DNA from: Prevotella sp.
Lineage (GTDB): Bacteria; Bacteroidota; Bacteroidia; Bacteroidales; Bacteroidaceae
Assembly: GCA_003447235.1 (NCBI GenBank)
Contig: DLZV01000017.1
Coordinates: 10,442-68,567, forward strand
Direction: 5' to 3'
DNA length: 58,126 bases
In this document: positions 15,613 to 23,869 of the stretch, piece after piece
How positions within the stretch are numbered: position 1 is the stretch's first letter
How the letters are laid out: the number at the start of each line of letters is the position of its first letter
The notes under the pieces: generated by a model
The model's input: the letters and a program-made list of their open reading frames with translations, nothing else
Database searches by the model: none
Told to the model about the DNA's origin: nothing
Position numbers and translations under genes: made by a program

Positions 15613-17274
15613 ATGGAAATAAGCGCATTACAGAAAGAGAGAGCCGCCTACCTACCCAAACTACCAATGGCTCTCCGTGGCGCCGTCAAGGTAAAAGAAG
15701 GTAAGCCCACTCACAGCGTGGACAATCAGGATGAGATCAAGAAATTGTTTCCCAACACATACGGCCTGCCGCTCATCAGTTTTGAGCCGGGTGAGATAAT
15801 GCTGAGAAAACGGGTCAACGTGGGTGTCATCCTCTCGGGCGGACAGGCACCGGGCGGACACAACGTCATCAGCGGTCTCTTCGACAGGCTGAAACAACTG
15901 GATCCCGAAAACCGCCTCTACGGTTTCCTCATGGGACCGAGCGGACTGGTGGATCACAACTACAAGGAGATCACGGCGGACTTCGTCGAGCAATTCCGCA
16001 ACACGGGTGGCTTCGACATGATCGGATCGGGACGCACCAAACTGGAAGAGGTGGATCAGTTTGAGAAGGGCATGGAGATCATACGCAAACTCGATATCCA
16101 GGCGCTCGTCATCATCGGTGGCGACGACTCCAACACCAACGCCTGCATGCTGGCGGAATACTACGCGGCAAAAAAATACGGCGTGCAGGTGATCGGATGC
16201 CCGAAGACGATCGACGGCGACATGAAGAACGATCAGGTGGAGACGTCCTTCGGATTTGACACCGCGGCCAAGACGTACTCGGAACTGATCGGCAACATCT
16301 CGCGCGACTGCAACTCGGCACGCAAATACTGGCACTTCATCAAACTCATGGGCCGGTCGGCCTCGCATATCGCACTGGAGTGTGCGCTCCAGACGCACCC
16401 CAACATCTGTCTGATCTCGGAAGAGATCCAGCAGAAGGACCTTTCGCTCAACGATATCGTGGAGTATATCGCCACGATCGTGGCGCATCGTGCAGCTCAG
16501 GGCAACAACTTCGGCGTGGTATTGGTGCCGGAGGGACTGATCGAGTTTATCCCGGCCATCGGCCGTCTGATCCAGGACCTCAACGACTTGCTGGCGACCA
16601 ACGGCGACGAATACCGAGACCTGGACGAGGAGGCGCAATGGACCTATATCCTCGACCATCTGAAGGGCAAGAACCGCGCCACCTTCGCCACGCTGCCGAA
16701 GGAGGTTGCGCTCCAGCTCTCCCTCGACCGCGACCCGCACGGCAATGTGCCGGTCTCGCTCATCGAAACGGAGAAACTGCTCTCGGACATGGTGGGAGTG
16801 AAACTGGCGGAATGGAAGAAGGAGGGGCTCTTCGTAGGCAAGTATGCGGCGCAGCACCATTTCTTCGGCTACGAGGGACGCTGTGCGGCGCCTTCCAATT
16901 TCGACGCCGACTACTGCTATGCGCTCGGCACAAGTGCGGCGATGCTCATCGCCTGCGACAAGACGGGCTACATGGCGCTCGTGAAGCATCTCACGGAGAA
17001 GTCAGAGGACTGGGTGCCGGGAGGCGTGCCTCTGACGATGATGATGAACATGGAGCGCAGAAACGGAAAACTGAACCCGGTCATCCGCAAAGCGCTCGTC
17101 AATCTCAACGGACGTCCGTTCCAGGCTTTCGCCGCAAGGCGTGAGGAGTGGGCGCGCAAGACTTGCTACCTTTATCCAGGACCAGTACAGTACTGGGGAC
17201 CTTCCGACGTCTGCGACCAAACGACGCTGACGCTGAGACTGGACAACGAAGACAGAGAGCAACAGAAGAAGTAG
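15613..17274 (+). CDS. pfp: Pyrophosphate--fructose-6-phosphate 1-phosphotransferase
   Basis: This 553-residue protein is a long-form PPi-dependent phosphofructokinase, which reversibly makes fructose 1,6-bisphosphate from fructose 6-phosphate using pyrophosphate in place of ATP. The diagnostic GGDD (169-172) marks PPi use, where ATP enzymes have GGDG. PKTIDGD starts at residue 197 with the catalytic Asp, and MGRSASH starts at 246. The length of about 550 fits the plant-beta/Bacteroidetes clade with its inserted domains. It is cytoplasmic and part of glycolysis/gluconeogenesis. The gene has its own promoter, and a run of short tandem repeats follows its stop. Confidence 0.97.
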   Translation: MEISALQKERAAYLPKLPMALRGAVKVKEGKPTHSVDNQDEIKKLFPNTYGLPLISFEPGEIMLRKRVNVGVILSGGQAPGGHNVISGLFDRLKQLDPENRLYGFLMGPSGLVDHNYKEITADFVEQFRNTGGFDMIGSGRTKLEEVDQFEKGMEIIRKLDIQALVIIGGDDSNTNACMLAEYYAAKKYGVQVIGCPKTIDGDMKNDQVETSFGFDTAAKTYSELIGNISRDCNSARKYWHFIKLMGRSASHIALECALQTHPNICLISEEIQQKDLSLNDIVEYIATIVAHRAAQGNNFGVVLVPEGLIEFIPAIGRLIQDLNDLLATNGDEYRDLDEEAQWTYILDHLKGKNRATFATLPKEVALQLSLDRDPHGNVPVSLIETEKLLSDMVGVKLAEWKKEGLFVGKYAAQHHFFGYEGRCAAPSNFDADYCYALGTSAAMLIACDKTGYMALVKHLTEKSEDWVPGGVPLTMMMNMERRNGKLNPVIRKALVNLNGRPFQAFAARREEWARKTCYLYPGPVQYWGPSDVCDQTTLTLRLDNEDREQQKK

Positions 17275-17363
17275 TAATAAGTCACAATAAAGTAGTAATA
17301 ATAAGTACTAATAACAAGCAGCAGTAAGTAGTAGTAATAAGTAGTAGTAATAAGTAGTAGTAA
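17275..17363. repeat. TAAGTAGTAGTAA tandem repeats after pfp
   Basis: Three perfect 13-bp copies of TAAGTAGTAGTAA lie at 17325-17337, 17338-17350 and 17351-17363. They are preceded from the pfp stop onward by degenerate AGTAGTAATAA units. The tract begins at the stop codon and is non-coding. Further on, AACAAACGAATCA occurs twice (17495-17507 and 17510-17522). Confidence 0.93.
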
Positions 17364-17571
17364 TACGATCCCATAAGACTATCACCCTCCCCTGCCCGAT
17401 TGCTCAGCAGGAAGGCGGGAGGGGATGAGGTCGATGGGAAAATAAAGGAAAAAGCGACCGCTACAACCGCCGTAGCTGCAACTGCCATAGCTGCAACAAA
17501 CGAATCAGAAACAAACGAATCAATAACAACCGTATCAACAACCAAAGTACCTGAACATCCACAACAGAGTT

Positions 17572-18447
17572 ATGAAAGCCGTTCGTCTCCTCAACCGTTT
17601 GATCCAATCCTTCTGCCAGCTCCCTGGCAGGGCAAGGTGGACTGTGGGCATACTCGTGATGATCGCCTACAGTTGGGTGTTCTACGCGGCTTTCGTCGCT
17701 CCTACGGGATTCAGATGGCGCGCAATCTATGGCGACCCTGACTATCCGAAGGGCTACTCCATCCACGGCATTGACATCAGTCACCACCAGGGCCACATCA
17801 ACTGGCACAGACTGCGCAACGCACTGGTGGCGCACGATCCGCTACGCTTTGTCTTCGTCAAAGCCACGGAGGGCGACAGCCATATCGACACACGGTTTAG
17901 GGAGAATTTCGACAATGCCAAGGAGGCGGGATTCATCCGGGGTGCGTACCACTTCTGGAGCAACCAGTCGTCGCCGCGCAGACAGGCGTACTACTTCACG
18001 GCGATGGTGCGGCTGGAACCGGGAGACCTGCCGCCCGTGCTTGATGTGGAGACGAAACCGGCAGATCTCAGCACGGAGGAGTTTCAGCGAAACATCCTCA
18101 CCTGGCTTCACATCGTGGAGGACTACTACCAGGTGAAGCCAATCATCTATACGTATTATAATTTCAAACAGAAGTATCTCAACGACTCGCGCTTCGATGG
18201 CTACCCGTACTGGATAGCCCATTACTATGTGAGCAAGATGGGCTATCGCGGGCCGTGGAAGTTTTGGCAGCATACCGACGCAGGGCGAATGCCGGGCATT
18301 GGCACCTACGTCGATCTCAATATCTACAACGGAAGCTACTATGACCTGAAGCAGCTGACTATCCCTGAGCGGAAGGTCGTTGTAATAAGAGACAGCGCCA
18401 GTCGCCGCGAGCAGACACCCGACTCACTACCAAGCCTTGACGAGTAG
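17572..18447 (+). CDS. GH25 lysozyme-like muramidase, membrane-anchored
   Basis: This 291-residue protein has a short cytoplasmic N-terminus, one membrane segment (about residues 23-43) and a glycoside hydrolase family 25 domain (about 64-265). The fold motifs are clear: GIDISHHQG with Asp68, and VLDVET with Asp158 and Glu160 as the catalytic pair. GH25 enzymes cut the MurNAc-GlcNAc bond of peptidoglycan. With an uncleaved anchor it would face the periplasm. The last 30 codons run antisense to the end of prmA (89 bp overlap, 18359-18447). The start is the ATG preceding the anchor. Confidence 0.93.
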   Translation: MKAVRLLNRLIQSFCQLPGRARWTVGILVMIAYSWVFYAAFVAPTGFRWRAIYGDPDYPKGYSIHGIDISHHQGHINWHRLRNALVAHDPLRFVFVKATEGDSHIDTRFRENFDNAKEAGFIRGAYHFWSNQSSPRRQAYYFTAMVRLEPGDLPPVLDVETKPADLSTEEFQRNILTWLHIVEDYYQVKPIIYTYYNFKQKYLNDSRFDGYPYWIAHYYVSKMGYRGPWKFWQHTDAGRMPGIGTYVDLNIYNGSYYDLKQLTIPERKVVVIRDSASRREQTPDSLPSLDE

Positions 18448-19255
18448 CGGCTTCTTCGAGCAAAGGAATGTCCATCTCGTAGAAACCACTGAGAATGAGG
18501 CTACCATCGTGGGCGAGCACCTCGACAAAACTGTCCATATCGGCCAGGAGGACGTTGCGGTTGATATTGGCGAGGATCAGGTCGAAAAGGCCGCTCACAT
18601 GGCTCAGAACCTGCTTGTCGCCCTCAAAAATCTCCATCTCCACACCGTTGATCTCGCCATTGTGCTGGGCGTTGCGCACGCTCCAGTCGTCGATGTCGTA
18701 GCCGACAACCTCGCGGGCGCCCAACTTGGCAGCAACGATGCCGAGGATGCCTGTGCCGCAGCCGCAATCGAGCACGCGCTTGCCCTTCAACGGCATGTCA
18801 AGGAGCGAGGAGACAATCATCTGGGTGGTCTCGTGGGTGCCGCTGCCAAAGGCCTGGACGGCCTCAATACCGACATAGAGGGGAGCCTCATCGCGGGAAG
18901 CCGCATCGGAGGAAACAGACGGATCATGGCCTTCGAGTCCGCGCTTGGCGTCGTAGATAATACAACGGCCATCCACGTCGATGGGATCGAAGCCGTGGGC
19001 CTCCCACACCTCGTTCCAGTTGTGGTCCTCCAGTTGCTGGGCGGAAAAGGTCACCTTCACATCGGGCATGGGGAAGTCGTCGAGAACGGACTGCAGCCCA
19101 ACGGGGTCGAAACAGTCGGTAGCAACATAGCCGATGAGGTGGTCGTCGCGCTCCTCAAGGGAATCGACACCGCAGTCGCCTGAAAGAGCAGAAACGAGGT
19201 CGCGGGCCGTCTCACTATCAGGCGTAATCGTAAAGGTAATCTCTGTATATTTCAT
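18359..19255 (-). CDS. prmA: Ribosomal protein L11 methyltransferase
   Basis: A 298-residue SAM-dependent methyltransferase that trimethylates ribosomal protein L11. An N-terminal L11-recognition domain (1-100) is followed by the Rossmann domain. GSGTHETT (138-145), DCGCGTG (163-169) and LANINRN match PrmA. Residues about 106-125 are a hydrophilic insertion (DPSVSSDAASRDE) between the two domains that is longer than usual. The gene is single and divergent from the Trp-rich exported protein, and its last 89 bp overlap the convergent GH25 gene. Confidence 0.95.
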   Translation of the reverse strand: MKYTEITFTITPDSETARDLVSALSGDCGVDSLEERDDHLIGYVATDCFDPVGLQSVLDDFPMPDVKVTFSAQQLEDHNWNEVWEAHGFDPIDVDGRCIIYDAKRGLEGHDPSVSSDAASRDEAPLYVGIEAVQAFGSGTHETTQMIVSSLLDMPLKGKRVLDCGCGTGILGIVAAKLGAREVVGYDIDDWSVRNAQHNGEINGVEMEIFEGDKQVLSHVSGLFDLILANINRNVLLADMDSFVEVLAHDGSLILSGFYEMDIPLLEEAATRQGLVVSRVSARGDWRCLLLQRPSAQG

Positions 19256-19299
19256 TGCTATTTTCTTATATCGGTCGTGTCTCTGTTAAAAGATACGTG

Positions 19300-19307
19300 C
19301 AAAATTA
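19300..19307 (-). promoter_or_regulatory. Promoter -7 motif of prmA
   Basis: Reads TAATTTTG on the minus strand, a TAnnTTTG match 45 bp upstream of the prmA start. Confidence 0.6.
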
Positions 19308-19350
19308 TAAAATTTAGGGAAAAACCTACCATAGATTAGGGAAAATCCGT

Positions 19351-19382
19351 ACATTTGCATCGCAAATAGGTGGTATTTTTGC
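19351..19382 (+). promoter_or_regulatory. Promoter motifs of the Trp-rich protein gene
   Basis: Two TAnnTTTG matches occur, TACATTTG at 19351-19358 and TATTTTTG at 19375-19382. Either gives a leader of more than 110 nt before the ATG at 19500. A hairpin in that leader pairs 19404-19412 with 19424-19432. Confidence 0.6.
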
Positions 19383-19499
19383 ACAAGGAAGCCCCCAAAC
19401 GGTCTTTTTCGGCCAGAAAGAATCCGAAAAGGCAAGGAGGGACGCAGGCTTTCGACAGAGCATACGATTCACCAAGAACATCAAGAAAGGGACATAAAT

Positions 19500-20471
19500 A
19501 TGAAACGCGTAAGATTACTATCAGTACTCCTCGCTGCCATCCCGCTGGGGATGATGGCACAGGATGACCTCTACTTCAATCCGGCAGTGGACAAGGACGA
19601 GGTCAAATCGACAGTGACGGACTGCGACGGCGCACCCTACTACGGTGGACTCGATATGAGCGACGACGAGTATAACCGCCGTCACACCCTTGGAAGTTAT
19701 TACCAAAAGATAGGCACGGACTCGCTGGGCAACGACATCATCGGCTTCTATGGCGCCGACGGAACGCTCTCCACCGACACGGTCTATCCTTTCAGCAGCC
19801 CCTATGCGTTTGACGATGATGATGACTTCGCCTACAGTCGCCGCATGGGACGTTTTGACAACTTCTATGGCTGGTATGACCCCTATTTCTCCAACTACTG
19901 GTACGACCCTTGGTATGCGAACAGCTGGGCCTGGGGATGGCGATCACCGTGGTATTATGACAGTCTGTGGGGCTGGCCTTACTATGCATCCTGGTCCTGG
20001 CACTACGGCTGGGGCGGCAGCTACTGGGCCTGGCACTATCCGCGCTACTGGGGCTACGGATGGGGATGGGGCTATCCCTCCACGGTTTGGGTAGGCCATA
20101 CGGGCACGCGCAACCACTCCTTCTCGCGGCCTGACCGCCACTTCGGCATGGGGGCTTCGCAACAGGGATCGTTTGGCAACCAAAGACGGCCGGGAAGCGC
20201 AACGCGCCCGTCGGGCATGAATCGCGAGAACAACGGCGCACAGAGGGAACGCAACTTCGGCGGGTCTCGCCGCTACAATCCCAGTCAGCAGACCACGGGC
20301 ACGCGGTCCTATACGCCGCAGCAAGCCTCGCCACGCGGTTCTTCCTTCGGAGGTAGCCGGTCTTCCTTCGGTGGCGGTTCCTTCGGCGGTGGAAGCCGTA
20401 GCGGAGGATCGTTTGGTGGCGGAAGCCGCGGAGGTGGCGGCAGCCACGGCAGCTTTGGCGGTCGCCGATAA
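19500..20471 (+). CDS. Exported Trp/Tyr-rich protein with Gly/Ser-rich tail
   Basis: A 323-residue protein with a signal peptide (1-20, ending MMA-Q) and no recognised enzyme domain. Residues 22-120 are acidic and Asp/Tyr-rich. Residues 122-200 are extraordinarily aromatic, with 18 Trp and 16 Tyr in about 77 positions, in WYDPWY and WGWG-like strings. From 200 on the protein is basic and low-complexity (Arg, Asn, Gln, Ser), ending in GGSFGGGS repeats. This looks like a structural or surface protein. The FadL-like porin gene follows 124 bp downstream on the same strand, so the two may work together at the outer membrane, but no function is known to me. Confidence 0.88.
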   Translation: MKRVRLLSVLLAAIPLGMMAQDDLYFNPAVDKDEVKSTVTDCDGAPYYGGLDMSDDEYNRRHTLGSYYQKIGTDSLGNDIIGFYGADGTLSTDTVYPFSSPYAFDDDDDFAYSRRMGRFDNFYGWYDPYFSNYWYDPWYANSWAWGWRSPWYYDSLWGWPYYASWSWHYGWGGSYWAWHYPRYWGYGWGWGYPSTVWVGHTGTRNHSFSRPDRHFGMGASQQGSFGNQRRPGSATRPSGMNRENNGAQRERNFGGSRRYNPSQQTTGTRSYTPQQASPRGSSFGGSRSSFGGGSFGGGSRSGGSFGGGSRGGGGSHGSFGGRR

Positions 20472-20518
20472 AGGGGCCTTGCAGAATGATTGGCATGAGT
20501 GGTACAAGCACATCAACA

Positions 20519-20558
20519 ACCAATCAGGTGCAACAACGACCAATTAGGTGCAATAACG
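20519..20558. repeat. Two-copy 20-bp tandem repeat
   Basis: Copies of ACCAATCAGGTGCAACAACG at 20519-20538 and 20539-20558 agree at 18 of 20 positions, and a partial third copy follows. The tract lies 48 bp after the stop of the Trp-rich protein gene. Confidence 0.85.
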
Positions 20559-20595
20559 ACCAACAACGGATCTTCGGACAAGAAAAATCAGAGTA

Positions 20596-22128
20596 ATGAA
20601 AGCAAAATATCTATTGATAGCCTCAGCGCTGACAACGCTTCCTGGCTTTGCGCAGGAGACTTACGAGAACGAGAAGCTGACAGGAAGCGACCTCAACGGT
20701 ACGGCACGCTACGTCGGTATGGGTGGAGCGATGGAGGCGCTGGGCGCAGACATCAGTACCATGCAGTCGAACCCAGCAGGTATCGGCCTCTTCCGCCGCA
20801 GTCAAGTCACAATATCGGGAGGACTGGTGATGCAGGGCAATGCGCCGGCGTATGTCAAAGGTGACAAGACCAACGCCAGTTTCGACCAGGTGGGCTTCGT
20901 CTATGCCATGCGAGCCGGAGAACGCACGTTTGTCAACATGGGCTTCAACTACCACAAGAGCAAGAACTTCAACTTCCTGCTGGGGGCGGCCAACCGACTG
21001 AACAATGCTTCAGCCAACAAACTGACGTATCAGAAGTTGCGCAACGGTGCCTTTGACGGCGACGACGGAGCGTATTCGGGCTTCGACCACCTCAACGTGA
21101 AGGGATTCAAAATGGATGGCAGCGAGGTCTATAACTACCCAGCTGCCGACTACCAAATCAACCGTGAGCACTATGGTTACATCGGTGATTATGACTTCAA
21201 CCTCAGCGCCAACCTCAGCGATGCTGTCTATCTCGGTTTGACGGCGAGCTACAAGGATGTGAACTACCGACACAGAGGAATTTATACAGAGAACTTGGTG
21301 GGCGATGGACGCAACTATCCTGTCAATTATGGTGACATCAGATCGGTGGATGGTGATGGTATCGACCTCAAACTGGGTATCATCGTGCGCCCGATCGAGA
21401 CCTCGCCTTTCCGCTTCGGTGCTTATGTACAGACGCCGACATGGTACGATCTCACCATGAGCTACAGCAACTCTATCACGGGTTCGCTCGTCGAAGGGGG
21501 CAACGTGGAGTCATACGACTACAAGATTTTCACGCCGTGGAAATTCGGATTTTCGCTCGGACACACCGTCGGCAAGCAACTGGCGCTCGGTGCTACCTAT
21601 GAGTATGCTGACTACTCCACGACCAAGACGCGCATCATCGACGGACAGCGCATCGACTGGTATTATGATGACGTCATCACCTACTCTCATAACGATGCCG
21701 ACATGAACGAGCACACCAGCCAAACGCTCAAGGGCGTGAGCCTGCTCAAACTGGGTGCTGAATATAAGCCGATCAGCAACCTCGCGCTCCGTGTGGGCTA
21801 CAACTACGAGAGTGCTCACTATGATGATCAGGGCGTGAAGGGGGTTTACGACAACGGCAACCTCGTCCACTCGCCGGGTATCTACTATACCAGCAGCGGA
21901 GACTACACCAACTGGAAGGCAACCAACCGCTTCACCTGCGGCTTGGGCTACAATATTGACAACTGGAATATCGACCTGGCGTACCAGTACAGTACGCAGA
22001 AGGGTGACTTCCATCCGTTTGCGGACTATGTCGATCGTGAATCGACGGCAGAGAGCAATATCGGAACGGTCAGCGAAGTAAAAAACAACCGCAGTCAACT
22101 GCTTCTTACGGTTGGCTACCGCTTCTAA
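20596..22128 (+). CDS. FadL/OMPP1-family outer-membrane porin
   Basis: A 510-residue outer-membrane beta-barrel of the FadL/TodX (OMPP1) family. It has a signal peptide (1-19, ending GFA-Q). The mature N-terminus has NGTARYVGMGGAMEALGADISTMQ-like features typical of the hatch region, including the conserved SNPAG motif. It ends in an aromatic residue (YRF), as barrels do. FadL proteins carry hydrophobic compounds such as fatty acids across the outer membrane; the substrate here is unknown. It follows the Trp-rich protein gene and ends at a good terminator. Confidence 0.93.
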   Translation: MKAKYLLIASALTTLPGFAQETYENEKLTGSDLNGTARYVGMGGAMEALGADISTMQSNPAGIGLFRRSQVTISGGLVMQGNAPAYVKGDKTNASFDQVGFVYAMRAGERTFVNMGFNYHKSKNFNFLLGAANRLNNASANKLTYQKLRNGAFDGDDGAYSGFDHLNVKGFKMDGSEVYNYPAADYQINREHYGYIGDYDFNLSANLSDAVYLGLTASYKDVNYRHRGIYTENLVGDGRNYPVNYGDIRSVDGDGIDLKLGIIVRPIETSPFRFGAYVQTPTWYDLTMSYSNSITGSLVEGGNVESYDYKIFTPWKFGFSLGHTVGKQLALGATYEYADYSTTKTRIIDGQRIDWYYDDVITYSHNDADMNEHTSQTLKGVSLLKLGAEYKPISNLALRVGYNYESAHYDDQGVKGVYDNGNLVHSPGIYYTSSGDYTNWKATNRFTCGLGYNIDNWNIDLAYQYSTQKGDFHPFADYVDRESTAESNIGTVSEVKNNRSQLLLTVGYRF

Positions 22129-22160
22129 TAAGAATAATAGGACTTCTTTAAGGCATTTGG

Positions 22161-22216
22161 GGAGACGATGAGGGTCGGAAACGAATTCGGACCTATCTCG
22201 TCTCCTCATTTTTTTG
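22161..22216 (+). terminator. Intrinsic terminator after the porin gene
   Basis: GGAGACGA (22161-22168) pairs with TCGTCTCC (22198-22205), with an inner GGTC/GACC pairing, followed by a run of seven T at 22209-22215. Confidence 0.8.
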
Positions 22217-22247
22217 ATTTCACGTTCATTATCTCGTCAAAAAACCG

Positions 22248-22255
22248 TACTTTTG
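22248..22255 (+). promoter_or_regulatory. Promoter -7 motif of the TSUP permease gene
   Basis: TACTTTTG is a full TAnnTTTG match, 25 bp before the ATG at 22280. It supports this start over a longer frame that begins before the promoter. Confidence 0.65.
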
Positions 22256-22279
22256 CATGCGAATTGCAAAAATCATACG

Positions 22280-23002
22280 ATGAACGAGATACTTATTTTT
22301 CTTCTGAGCCTCGCTGGCGCATTCGTGCTGCGCGTCTGCGGGTTCGGCTTTGGCGTCTTCACGATGGCGTGGCTGCCCTATCTCCTCCCCTCCTACGGCG
22401 AGGCGACAACGCTATCGGGCATTCTGGCCATGGCAGGATCCATCCTCGTGGCTTTCAAAAACTGGAGGAAGATCGATTGGCATAAGCTCACGCCGATCCT
22501 CATCACCTTCATCGTCTCGTCGTGTGCCTCCATCCATTTTGTCTCTGTCGCCGACGACCACCTGTTGAAACGCATCCTCGGCGTGATGCTCATCATCGCC
22601 AGCCTTTGGTTTCTTGCCATCAGCAAGCATGTCAAGGTGAAGCCCACGCTGCCGGTACAAATCACCATGGGCACCATCTCGGGTGTCATGGGTGGACTCT
22701 TCGCCATGCACGGACCTGCGGCAGTGCTCTACTTCCTGGCCTGCGCCAAGGACAAGGACGAGTATGTGGTGCTGACGATGACCTATCTGCTGCTGGGCAA
22801 TATCATGATGCTCGGGTTCCGCATTCACAACGGCTTTCTCACGCCAGCCGTGGGCCACGCCTTCCTCTATGGCATCTTTGCCGTGGCCATTGGCACATGG
22901 GTGGGGAGCAAGGTGTTCCACCGCCTCTCGACCGATGTCGTAAAGAAAATCTCCTATGCTTATATCGCCATCAGTGGTGTCCTCTCACTCGTGATGTCCT
23001 AA
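22280..23002 (+). CDS. TauE/SafE (TSUP) family permease
   Basis: A 240-residue inner-membrane protein with seven to eight hydrophobic segments, beginning MNEILIFLLSLAGAFVLRVCGFG. It contains the family's two repeated halves, with GFGFGVFTMAWLP in the first and MGGLFAMHGPAAVLYFLA in the second. TSUP permeases move sulfite, sulfonates or other organic anions, with no ATPase partner. The ATG at 22280 is preferred because the promoter motif lies just upstream. No sulfur-metabolism gene is beside it, so the substrate is open. The GNAT gene follows on the same strand, 153 bp away. Confidence 0.9.
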   Translation: MNEILIFLLSLAGAFVLRVCGFGFGVFTMAWLPYLLPSYGEATTLSGILAMAGSILVAFKNWRKIDWHKLTPILITFIVSSCASIHFVSVADDHLLKRILGVMLIIASLWFLAISKHVKVKPTLPVQITMGTISGVMGGLFAMHGPAAVLYFLACAKDKDEYVVLTMTYLLLGNIMMLGFRIHNGFLTPAVGHAFLYGIFAVAIGTWVGSKVFHRLSTDVVKKISYAYIAISGVLSLVMS

Positions 23003-23155
23003 GCACGGAGAAGGTTGCCATCACTCAACTGATAAAAAAGACTGCTTCCTGCAACTGTTGAGGACCTTGTCATTGTCCTAATCATTGTATTCTTCCTGTA
23101 TAAAAGCGCGAGAGACGTAAATACGAGTAGAAAGAAACGCAAACAAAAGTAGAGA

Positions 23156-23677
23156 ATGGAAACAACAGACCATCCCATGGAGATCAGACTGGCTACGGAG
23201 GAGGACATTCCCCGTATGCAGGAGATATTCCGCCACGCCCGCCAGTTTATGGCAGACAAAGGCAATCCCAACCAATGGACGGAGGGCTATCCTGCCGAGG
23301 AATTGATTCGCGAGGACATAGCGCATGGCGACTGCTTCGTCTGTCTCTCGGAAGGACGGACCGTAGCCACCTTTGTCCTTAGAAGCGGAGTCGATCCTAC
23401 CTATACTGTCATCTACGACGGGCAGTGGCCCGACAACCGTCCCTACGCCACGATCCACCGTATCGCAAGCAGCGGGGACCGTCACGGCATTTTTCACCAT
23501 ATCATCCGCTTTGCACTCACTCGCTACGACACCCTGCGTATCGACACTCACCAGGACAACGCGCCCATGCGCCATGCTATCGCCAAAGAGGGTTTCACCT
23601 ACTGTGGCCTGATCCATTGCTGGAACGGAGACGAACGACTGGCCTTTCACCTGTCAAAAACACAAAAGGAAGAATAG
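23156..23677 (+). CDS. GNAT-family N-acetyltransferase
   Basis: A 173-residue acetyltransferase of the GNAT fold. It opens with the usual IRLATEEDIPRMQEIF strand-helix, and the acetyl-CoA-binding segment is around HRIASSGDRHGIFHHIIRFA, where the classical RxxGxG/A loop appears as SSGDRHG. LRIDTHQDNAPMRHAIAKEGF is the typical final strand and helix with the N..M....GF motif. It is cytoplasmic and the substrate is unknown. The end of the gene, including the stop codon, has been copied twice more in tandem downstream (23707-23792). Met8 (23177) is an alternative start. Confidence 0.9.
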   Translation: METTDHPMEIRLATEEDIPRMQEIFRHARQFMADKGNPNQWTEGYPAEELIREDIAHGDCFVCLSEGRTVATFVLRSGVDPTYTVIYDGQWPDNRPYATIHRIASSGDRHGIFHHIIRFALTRYDTLRIDTHQDNAPMRHAIAKEGFTYCGLIHCWNGDERLAFHLSKTQKEE

Positions 23678-23792
23678 AAACTCTCCCAACTGATCTATCA
23701 AACAAAAACACAAAAGGAAGAGTAAATGCTCTCCCTAATGATCTGTCAGACAAAACACAAAAGGAAGAGTAAATGCTCTCCCAATTTGTTTC
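23659..23792. repeat. Tandem duplication of the GNAT gene end (about 48 bp, three copies)
   Basis: A unit starting AACACAAAAGGAAGA occurs at 23659, 23707 and 23754 (periods 48 and 47), the last copy partial. The first copy carries the GNAT stop codon at 23675-23677. The later copies keep CTCTCCC and a TGATCTGTCA-like end but do not extend the protein. Confidence 0.92.
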
Positions 23793-23869
23793 GGTTGTTG
23801 TCGCGTGAAAACGTAAAAGCGTGGGGCCGATAAGCGAAGGTTTCTTTGACGGACTGTATCTCTGCGCTT

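Noticed and set aside
17400..17741. Frame overlapping the start of the GH25 gene, Ala/Thr-rich
   Set aside because: It is made from short intergenic repeats and then runs out of frame through the GH25 gene. The GH25 frame has the real domain.
23659..23792. Possible short CRISPR array
   Set aside because: The copies are contiguous with no unique spacers and start inside a coding gene, so this is a tandem duplication. No cas gene is near.
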